Of a stretch of 45,201 nucleotides of DNA, positions 8,946 through 16,495 are shown piece after piece (position 1 is the first letter of the stretch; every line of letters begins with the position of its first letter). The stretch spans positions 8,761 through 53,961 of the forward strand of contig SUTR01000012.1 of assembly GCA_015062825.1 (NCBI GenBank). The letters are read 5' to 3'. The notes below the pieces were generated by a model that was not told the DNA's origin, searched no databases, and saw only the letters and a list, made by a program, of their open reading frames with translations. The position numbers were made by a program, and so were the translations under genes. Origin of the DNA: Methanosphaera stadtmanae. Lineage in GTDB: Archaea > Methanobacteriota > Methanobacteria > Methanobacteriales > Methanobacteriaceae.

Positions 8946-11900
8946 TTAGTTAATTGTTTTAATAATGGTTGTCATATTTCTCTGGCTTTTGTATGCTAGT
9001 CTGTCTTGTGTAACTATTTCTATGCTTTTGTATGTTGTGTATGAGGGTATGTTTAGGTTGTTTATGTTTATGTTTCCATTTGTTGCATAGAAGTATTGTG
9101 GTTTGTCTGAGTTTTTGATTGTGATTCCGTTTATTTTTATTATGTACTTGTTTGGTCCAATAACTTTGTTTTGCAGGTAGTCCTTGATTGTTGCATTGAG
9201 TGATAATTTATGACTTGTTTTGTTTATTATAGTTTTTTGGAATTGTATTGTTATGTTTGATCTTTCTGTTTGGAATGTGCTGGTGTTTGTTGCTGTTGGG
9301 TAGTAGTTTTTGTTTGCATATCCTGCGAGTATTGTATGGTTTTTTGTTGTGAATGTTTTACCGTCTGTCACTGCAGATAGTCCCAATGGAATGTAGTATT
9401 GTGTTGTTGCTGTTGAATTTACTACTTTAACCTTCAGGGCATTTCCTTGTTCATCTTTTAGTGTTATTCCGTTAACTTTGAAGTATACGTATTCGTCTGT
9501 GTATGGTGCTAGTGTGGTGTTTCTTTGTCCTGTTGTTATGTCGTATATTTTTGCTGTTATTGTAAGGTATTGTCCTTGTTTTATTGTTTTTACATTACTT
9601 GAGACTTCTATTGATGCGTTTCTTAGTGCTATTTGTGCTGTTGCTGTGTTTGATCTGGATGCGTTGTATGTGGTTGATCCTGAGTATACTGCTGTTAGTG
9701 TTTTTGCATTTCTCATGTTGAGGTCTGCTGTTATGTTTGTTGTTGCTGTTCCGTTTTTTACATATACTTTCAGGTTAGTTGTACTTCCTGTGAGTTTACC
9801 ATTATCCTTTATGGTTATACCATTTAGTTTAAATATTACATATCCATTGGTGACCCTATTTTTATTAACATCAGTTATGTTTGCTTTAAGTGTAAGTTTT
9901 TCACCTATAATTCCACGGACAGTTGATATGCTGATATCAGTATTGTATTGTTTAACAACTACAAGTCCATTTGCATATGTTTGGGAATATGAACTGAACT
10001 TGGAATTTCCATAATAATTGAATGTAATATTATTATTTCCCATCAACTGACTGATTGCAATGAAGTTAAATGTGATGCTTCCATTTTTTACAATACCTGT
10101 TATATTTTTTCCATTGGTGTCAGTTAATACTTTATTATTAAGCTTAACAGATACATTTCCTCCATCTGCGGGATAATAATTCTTATTTGACAATCCATTT
10201 CCAATTTTTAATATCAAACTTGCATTAGTATCTACACGAACAATTGTCTTATTGTATGAAAATACTGGTGTCATAGGATTGATTTTAATATTAACAGTTT
10301 TTCTAGCAGCACTTGTCGATTCATTTCCATCATAAATGAATGTAAGATTATATTCACCTTTATCCATGCTTGTAGGAAGGGTATAGTTATAATTTACCAC
10401 GCCTTTTGTAATGTTATATTCTTCAATTAACTTATTTGCAATGTATGTCTTTAATTTACCATTGTTTATGTTAATGTTTCCTGATTTGATATTTGCCTTA
10501 ATATTGATTGATTTACCAATAGTTCCAACATAATTATTGGAGGTTATGTCTGTTTTTGTCTGTATTCCTAAGATATTAGTTCCAGTTGCACTTTTATAAG
10601 AGTCTGTTCCAAGATAGGTTACTTTTATTGTATGCACACCTATTGTTTGACTGTTTGAAATTGGATAATTATATTTGACAACACCTAAATTTAAATTTAC
10701 GGTAGCTAGCTTTTTATTATCCAAATAAATTGTTGCCTGTCCAGTTCCAATCTTTCCGCCAGTTGATGTTGTAATGTTGGCTGTTATGGTAGCAGTTGAA
10801 CCTAATGTATTTAATACTTTGGCAACAGACACTACAGTTTTTTCTGCTTCCTTAAGAAATGTGGCTTTGGTTTGCATACTTGTATTCTGGAAGTTAACAC
10901 CTCTTGCCGATATGGTTAATGTGTAAGTTGTAGGATTTAACAACTTTGAAACTGTGTATGGTAAAATAACAGTATGATTTGTTACATTAACACTTCCTAA
11001 TGTGTTCTGACCTAATCTGAATGTAACTGTAAGATTTTTCAGATTTTCCGTGTTTGAATTAATAACTGCGGTTAAGTTAATCAAATCACCTAAATGTGCA
11101 GTAATTGGATTTGCCGTTATATCTACAAAGTATAAGAAATTGTTTGACACGATATTTGTTGAGTGCTCGTTTAACACACTTTTATCTGCAAATGTATTCT
11201 TTGCCTTCAATGAATTATTTGTAACATTATTATATCTGGTGTCCTTTGTTAACTTAACACTATTTGTTGCATTGGTATCTATCATATTGCCTGTTATCCT
11301 GTTATAGCTACTGTAACTCATAAGCATTATTCCATCGTCACCGGATTCAATAACATCACTATGTGCTGCAGTACTCGTCTGGCCATAATTATATTTTCTC
11401 AATGTAAAAGTGTTGTTTGTAATATTATTATATGATGTTCTATATCCTGATATACCATAAGGATAGGTAGCATTAGCATTTATGCTATTGTTAGATATAT
11501 TATTATAGCTTGAATCAAACAATTCAAATGGATAAACTGATGATCCTGTAATGCTTATATTATTCTTGGATAATGTAGAATGGGTACTGTTTTCAAGAGT
11601 AACTGCATGACTATAATCTCCCCTATTCGTATTGTTATGATAAGCGTTTACTTTGATATTATTTGATTCAACAACAGTGCCAATACTGTTTCGTCCAGCA
11701 ATAAATCCTGTTACAAAGTAACCACCATTTAAATTAACGGTATTATACATAAATTTGTTTGCTGTTGCATTAAGACTTGTAATTGATGACCCCCAGTTTC
11801 CTCCAAGAACACCCATTCCATAAACATATGGACAGTAACTTGTAAAGCTTATATTATTGTAGCTTACCTGATTATTATGGCTGTCAAAGTAAATGTCAAT

Positions 11901-14054
11901 ACCTACAATACTATTTTTACAGTTATTTGTTGGAAAAGTATAATTCTTGAATCCAGATGTAACCTTAACAGTATTGTTCTTTATACTATTTTCAGATGAG
12001 TATAAAAGTATTATTCCATGATTATGTAATACCTCAGTGATAGTGCCTATTTTCTCATTAAACATCACAGAATCATCATATGCAAGACTGACATTTGACT
12101 GTTTTACATGTAAAATGTTCTTCTCCAACACATTTGAATCAGATGAATATAAGAGAATTGCATTGTTGATATAATCACTATTTGTTGTAATATTACATCC
12201 AGATACCTTATTTCCATTTGCACCATAGATAAATATGCCCAGACTTTCAGATTCAGCTAGCGTATCAATAACAACATTACTTATTTCACAATTATTTACC
12301 TCAACTACTTCTATTCCATGACAAATAGTATTCTTCCTGTTATTATTTATCTTTAAATTAGTGACAGTTGATGAATGTGCATCACCAGTTAAAGTAATCA
12401 TACCATTATCAATAACACAATTTCTTCCAATAACATGCACTTTCTTATTAAATGTAAAATTATGATTTGTAAACGTACCCTCTAAGTAAATTGTTGCATT
12501 CTGTTGAATTTTTGAATTGGATATTCCATCGGTAAAATACTGGTTATAATTTGATTCTTTAATGACAATTGTCTGATTAGAATCAAACAATGTCTCATCA
12601 TTAACATTTTCAGGCCTAAGATATGCATTACTGCCACTTCCCTTGCCTGACTTAAGTACATTGGAACTGTCTATTGTAATATTGACTTGACTGGCATCAG
12701 ATGAACCTGCTTCTAATAGATCAATAGCATAATCTGTTTGTGAAACAATATTATTTCTACTAATCAGTACATGGTTAATCTTTTTAGTGTTTGATTGTTT
12801 TCTAAATAATATGCCTTCCAGCTTACTTGTTATCTTATTATTGTCAATGACAATATGGGAATATTTACCTTTAGAATGAATGCCCATACTATTGGTGGAA
12901 ATCAGTGTATTATTTGTGATGTTCACATTATTTGCTCTTATTTCAATAGCCTGTCCATCAACACTATTGATTGTATTGTTTGTTATGCATACATTATCCC
13001 CACCAACGGTTATGCCAAAGGCACTGCCGTTTACATGAATATTGTTATTTGACACATTTGCCTTCTCACAGGCATAAATACCTGTGCTGATGGCATGAAC
13101 ATCATTTCCTGATATTATATTATTCTCATAATCCTGTGTGGATATTCCTCTAAATCCACCATCAACAGTATTGTTAATAATATTATTGTTTGCACCCATA
13201 ACCTGTATGGTATAACACCATGAAGTAATATTTCCACGTGCAGTAATCTTATTTCCTCTGATGTTGTTGTAATTACTAGGACCACCATCAAAATCTGCTT
13301 CACTGCTTCCATATATACTTAGATAAATACCATTGGCTCCACCACATTCTATTGTATTGTTTAGAATATTATTATGATGACTGTTACCGATTACAAATGT
13401 AATATATCTCCAATCATCACCTTCACGTTTAAAATCATTGTATCTTATAGTACTATTGGTCATGTAATCTGCAACAAAACCATATGAACGAAGACCATAA
13501 GTTTTAATTATATTATTTTCAATTATAAGATTTGATGAATTCTTAACCTGAATTGCTCTAAGTAAAGTACCATTATTGGTAATTTTCAAATCCTTTATAA
13601 TGGAATTGGAAGAATTGCCTCCAACTACAAAAACAGTACAATTATATAATTGCGTATTGGCATCATAACCTGTTAATGTGATTGATTTGTCCACTGTGAA
13701 ATTTACATTAGTGAATGTGCCCTTAAGTTTTACAGTATCACCAGATTGAATTAGATTGCTACTTTTAGGAATATATGAATTGGACTGCTTTTGAAAATAA
13801 TACTCATAATTATCCTTAGTGATTGTAATGATACCTGATGATTTCTTTAAATTCTGTTTTTTCTTCTCAATTAATTTGGTTGAATTATCTTTTATAACAT
13901 CATGATCATAACTTTGTATATTATCCAATTCAGATGATGCCATATTCACATTATCGCAACTGATGCTGTTGTCGGTATGCTTTGTGGCAGATACTGCAGT
14001 AATACTAATCAATAACAATACAAACAATAATAAAAAAGCATTCTTACACTTCAT
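8946..14054 (-). CDS. Giant adhesin-like protein: beta-helix plus Ig-like repeats
   Basis: This 1702-residue protein begins with a signal peptide (KNAFLLLFVLLLISITAVSA) and a Ser/Asp-rich linker. A very long right-handed parallel beta-helix (about 100-960) follows, built of N-N-x-I-x-x-N-x-I turns (NNIINNTV, YNNITNNTF, SNNSINAN) as in NosD/pectate-lyase-like repeats. About five to six Ig-like domains complete it (about 985-1700). Residues about 1429-1598 are encoded by DNA identical to the next gene. The protein stops soon after the shared RLAYKSQRN motif, where the neighbour continues into its peptidase domain, so it may be shortened. No anchor is seen. The ATG at 14054 has a GAGGATT ribosome site. 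Sequons are abundant. Surface binding is inferred from the family. Confidence 0.88.
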   Translation of the reverse strand: MKCKNAFLLLFVLLLISITAVSATKHTDNSISCDNVNMASSELDNIQSYDHDVIKDNSTKLIEKKKQNLKKSSGIITITKDNYEYYFQKQSNSYIPKSSNLIQSGDTVKLKGTFTNVNFTVDKSITLTGYDANTQLYNCTVFVVGGNSSNSIIKDLKITNNGTLLRAIQVKNSSNLIIENNIIKTYGLRSYGFVADYMTNSTIRYNDFKREGDDWRYITFVIGNSHHNNILNNTIECGGANGIYLSIYGSSEADFDGGPSNYNNIRGNKITARGNITSWCYTIQVMGANNNIINNTVDGGFRGISTQDYENNIISGNDVHAISTGIYACEKANVSNNNIHVNGSAFGITVGGDNVCITNNTINSVDGQAIEIRANNVNITNNTLISTNSMGIHSKGKYSHIVIDNNKITSKLEGILFRKQSNTKKINHVLISRNNIVSQTDYAIDLLEAGSSDASQVNITIDSSNVLKSGKGSGSNAYLRPENVNDETLFDSNQTIVIKESNYNQYFTDGISNSKIQQNATIYLEGTFTNHNFTFNKKVHVIGRNCVIDNGMITLTGDAHSSTVTNLKINNNRKNTICHGIEVVEVNNCEISNVVIDTLAESESLGIFIYGANGNKVSGCNITTNSDYINNAILLYSSDSNVLEKNILHVKQSNVSLAYDDSVMFNEKIGTITEVLHNHGIILLYSSENSIKNNTVKVTSGFKNYTFPTNNCKNSIVGIDIYFDSHNNQVSYNNISFTSYCPYVYGMGVLGGNWGSSITSLNATANKFMYNTVNLNGGYFVTGFIAGRNSIGTVVESNNIKVNAYHNNTNRGDYSHAVTLENSTHSTLSKNNISITGSSVYPFELFDSSYNNISNNSINANATYPYGISGYRTSYNNITNNTFTLRKYNYGQTSTAAHSDVIESGDDGIMLMSYSSYNRITGNMIDTNATNSVKLTKDTRYNNVTNNSLKAKNTFADKSVLNEHSTNIVSNNFLYFVDITANPITAHLGDLINLTAVINSNTENLKNLTVTFRLGQNTLGSVNVTNHTVILPYTVSKLLNPTTYTLTISARGVNFQNTSMQTKATFLKEAEKTVVSVAKVLNTLGSTATITANITTSTGGKIGTGQATIYLDNKKLATVNLNLGVVKYNYPISNSQTIGVHTIKVTYLGTDSYKSATGTNILGIQTKTDITSNNYVGTIGKSINIKANIKSGNININNGKLKTYIANKLIEEYNITKGVVNYNYTLPTSMDKGEYNLTFIYDGNESTSAARKTVNIKINPMTPVFSYNKTIVRVDTNASLILKIGNGLSNKNYYPADGGNVSVKLNNKVLTDTNGKNITGIVKNGSITFNFIAISQLMGNNNITFNYYGNSKFSSYSQTYANGLVVVKQYNTDISISTVRGIIGEKLTLKANITDVNKNRVTNGYVIFKLNGITIKDNGKLTGSTTNLKVYVKNGTATTNITADLNMRNAKTLTAVYSGSTTYNASRSNTATAQIALRNASIEVSSNVKTIKQGQYLTITAKIYDITTGQRNTTLAPYTDEYVYFKVNGITLKDEQGNALKVKVVNSTATTQYYIPLGLSAVTDGKTFTTKNHTILAGYANKNYYPTATNTSTFQTERSNITIQFQKTIINKTSHKLSLNATIKDYLQNKVIGPNKYIIKINGITIKNSDKPQYFYATNGNININNLNIPSYTTYKSIEIVTQDRLAYKSQRNMTTIIKTIN
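9259..9767 (-). repeat. Copy 2 of the 509-bp identical direct repeat
   Basis: This is the second copy of the block at 7747-8255, in the same orientation and in the same reading frame, inside the 3' part of the giant adhesin gene. Flanking Ig-like sequence on both sides is similar at protein level but clearly diverged in DNA, so the identical block has sharp edges. Confidence 0.95.
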
Positions 14055-14074
14055 AAGTTTTTAATCCTCTTGAT

Positions 14075-14111
14075 TATTTATAAAATTTTCATTCAAGATG
14101 CAAGCTTGAAT
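14075..14111 (-). promoter_or_regulatory. Inverted repeat and TATA-like element upstream of giant adhesin gene
   Basis: An inverted repeat, ATTCAAG-7 bases-CTTGAAT (14091-14111), lies 37 bases upstream of the start codon, next to a TATA-like TTTATAAAT (about 14078-14087). It could be an operator or a 5'-leader hairpin. If the TATA-like site were the real promoter the leader would be almost absent, which conflicts with the good ribosome site, so the assignment is tentative. Confidence 0.3.
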
Positions 14112-15025
14112 TATCTATATGAAAGTTTGTAAAATCAATGATAAAAAATTTTGGAAAAAAATAATTCCTTTCTATAATAATATTATTAAGTTATAAAATG
14201 TATCTTAAATAATCTTCATTGTAAAAGTCAGAATGAATCTTTTGAAAAAGGACTATTTTTTTTTGGAATATGAAAGAAATAATATAATATATTATTTTAA
14301 TAATGTTTAATGCTCTATTTCTATTTAAATAATCATAAAGTGTTGATGTTCATGGGCAAAAACTATGAACAATACTTCAATAAATGCTAAAGGATATATA
14401 AATACACCCCAACACAAAACAAGCAAACATGGGATATATTAATCACATCACAAAGAGCTGATAATTATCCATATAATCTTAAGCATATGAACTTGAAGGT
14501 AACATCATAATATTTAAATACTAACATAATATAGCATTATACAGAATATGTTCAAGTCAGTCTGATACATATTTCAAAGGATAATCATATAAAAAGGATA
14601 ATATTTTTTTTACTATCATAGTAATATGATTTAAAGTCTAATTTTAATTAAAATATTTCATATAATATCTAATTCTATTTTTATTTATATTACTTAAAAC
14701 AAAAATTATTGGTAATTAAATGTTTTTTTCTAATACATTTAATCATTTTATCAACTTTAGTAAATCAAACCACTCTTAAACCTATTTTAACCCTTTATTG
14801 CACTGTTTGGTGCATAGTTGGTGGGGGTGATTATATGTATCTCATCGACTTACACATGTAGCACAATATTTTTAGAATAAAATGTGGAACAAATACTAAA
14901 TTAGCATAATAGAATAAAATCTTATCATTATTCACAGTATTTTAAATTTTAGGTTATTATTTTTTTATAGTTTTTATTATTTAGAAAAAATTATATTTAT
15001 ATACTAAAAATATATATATTTATAA
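14112..15025. other. Gene-poor interval with decayed coding pieces
   Basis: No intact gene lies here. At 14348-14510 one plus-strand frame reads coding-like (ADNYPYNLKHMNLK) but is cut by a stop at about 14390-14392. At 14795-14870 the DNA becomes notably G-rich, with a hairpin TGCAC-6 bases-GTGCA (14799-14814). The remainder is very AT-rich, and its end holds a TATA-like sequence (about 14996-15005) that probably serves the vapBC pair. Confidence 0.5.
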
Positions 15026-15037
15026 TTGGTGAATATA

Positions 15038-15268
15038 ATGATTGAAACAAGTATTTATAAAGGATTTCAGATATACATTCCAAAAAAAATTCGTGAAAAA
15101 CATAACCTAAATCTTGAAGATAAAATTACATGGGAATCCAGGGATGATGAAATTATAATAAAAGTTAAAAAACAAAGAAGTTTAAATGATTTGGCACGTT
15201 TAGTTGTAGCTGATGAGGAAGTAGATGCTGTTGAAATAAAAAAACTTGCCGGAAGAGGTGAAATATAA
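15038..15268 (+). CDS. vapB: VapB-type antitoxin, AbrB/SpoVT (swapped-hairpin) family
   Basis: This 76-residue protein has an N-terminal AbrB-like DNA-binding fold (about residues 1-45: KGFQIYIPKKIREKHNL, LEDKITWESRDDEIIIKVKK) and a C-terminal tail that would wrap the toxin. The ATG at 15038 follows a GGTGA ribosome site by six bases; earlier TTG and GTG codons in frame overlap that site and are less likely. The toxin gene starts at the base after its stop codon, so both come from one transcript, probably autorepressed by the complex as in the family. Confidence 0.85.
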   Translation: MIETSIYKGFQIYIPKKIREKHNLNLEDKITWESRDDEIIIKVKKQRSLNDLARLVVADEEVDAVEIKKLAGRGEI

Positions 15269-15655
15269 TTGTATTTCATAGATTCATCTTTTCTAATATC
15301 CCTATTAACAGAAAATGAAAAAAACAACCAACATTCCTGTGAAATATCAGAGAACATAAATGAATATCGTGTTATTAATAATATAGTATTATCAGAAACA
15401 TTAAATGGAATAAGAAGATATGAAAAAAGAGTCGATATAAACAAGATATATACCATAATAAATGAAGTAATGGACATTAAATATCTTAAAAAATCAGATT
15501 ATGAAGAGGCCATAAATATATATAGTTATTATAATGGTTCCATTAATTACTCCGATTGTTTAATACTAAAAACAATGCAAGATAATAATATAAACAAGAT
15601 ATTAAGTTATGATAATGATTTTGATAAAATAAATGGACTTCAAAGAATTTATTAA
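15269..15655 (+). CDS. vapC: VapC-type PIN-domain toxin ribonuclease
   Basis: This 128-residue PIN-domain protein has the acidic residues expected for the metal-dependent RNase site: Asp5 in FIDSSF, Glu43 in LSETLNG, Asp96 in NYSDCLIL and acidic residues near 115-119 (SYDNDFD). Family members cut specific RNAs, often tRNA or rRNA loops; the target here is unknown. The start is a TTG directly after the vapB stop codon, so translation is likely coupled. The pair sits among decayed surface-protein DNA, a typical accessory location. Confidence 0.85.
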   Translation: MYFIDSSFLISLLTENEKNNQHSCEISENINEYRVINNIVLSETLNGIRRYEKRVDINKIYTIINEVMDIKYLKKSDYEEAINIYSYYNGSINYSDCLILKTMQDNNINKILSYDNDFDKINGLQRIY

Positions 15656-15689
15656 ATAATCACTAAGCTTGTATATATGTATTAAAGTA

Positions 15690-16135
15690 AATACTCGTAT
15701 CTACAAAAAAAGGTAACAGCAACCCATAGTAATTTAATAATAACTGAATCTATAGCCAAAACTATTAAAATAACAAATAAGTAATTATTGATTTAAAATA
15801 AAAAGAGTTTACTATTATTAAATTAAAAAATTAAGATTAATATATGAAATAATTTCTAATTAAAGTCTCAATAATCCTTTAATTTATGATTTAATCAACC
15901 TGATTTTCAACAGTAACCAATAACAGATGAAACTGGAAAAATATTAGTAAAAAACACACCAATAACAATAAAAGCAAACGGAAAAACAATACAAAACGGA
16001 ATAAACAGTAACAACGGTACAATAAACATAACATTTACCAATACCCTAAAACCAGGAATGTACGAATTACTCATAATCAGCGGAGAAACAGGACTATACA
16101 AAAGCGGAAAAGTCACTACAGTACTGAAAATATAA
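15690..16135 (+). pseudogene. Decayed C-terminal fragment of an adhesin-like surface protein
   Basis: From about 15890 to the TAA at 16133-16135 the plus strand reads as the end of an Ig-like repeat (ITDETGKILV, TPITIKANGKTIQNG, INITFTNTLKPGMYEL, KSGKVTTVLKI-stop). The frame is blocked upstream by a stop just before PITDE. A further coding-like piece in another register lies at about 15700-15783. No start codon or ribosome site is present. This looks like the 3' remnant of a gene similar to the large adhesins nearby, on the opposite strand to them. Confidence 0.65.
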
Positions 16136-16174
16136 ATAGACTACAATAACAATAAATTTATAATATAATTCAAG

Positions 16175-16232
16175 GATGAAGAGGATAAAAAAGTATGATG
16201 AATTCCTCTTCATCACATAATCTCTTTTTTTT
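16175..16232 (+). terminator. Hairpin with T-run after adhesin remnant
   Basis: A perfect 11-bp inverted repeat, GATGAAGAGGA (16175-16185) and TCCTCTTCATC (16204-16214), with an 18-base loop, is followed ten bases later by an uninterrupted run of eight T (16225-16232). It lies 40 bases after the stop of the surface-protein remnant and probably terminated its transcript. Confidence 0.5.
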
Positions 16233-16495
16233 ATTAATTGGGTGACTGGAGACATTTTTAAAAATTTTTCTGTTATTCATTATCACACAACATAAAAACC
16301 ATACAATATAAAAATACAACCTATTCAACAAATAATAGAACAAACAACTTCCTTAAAAACCATAGGTTTTATCTAAAAACAAAACCCTCAGGACAATAAA
16401 ATAAAAAGAGCATTAACAAACCATAAATAAAATCTAATCATGTTAAACACTATTTTTATAAAAAAAAGGAATTTAAAGGGGATATGTGTTCATAA
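16233..16495. other. AT-rich spacer without recognised gene
   Basis: Between the hairpin terminator and the 3' end of the U32 gene lies AT-rich DNA with no open frame of interest, no RNA gene and no clear repeat. The base-pairs just beyond the U32 stop include a run of T on the minus strand (about 16456-16470) that may end its transcript. Confidence 0.4.

Noticed and set aside
15907-16116. Minus-strand ORF of 69 codons
   Set aside because: It is the shadow of the plus-strand Ig-like remnant that ends at 16135.
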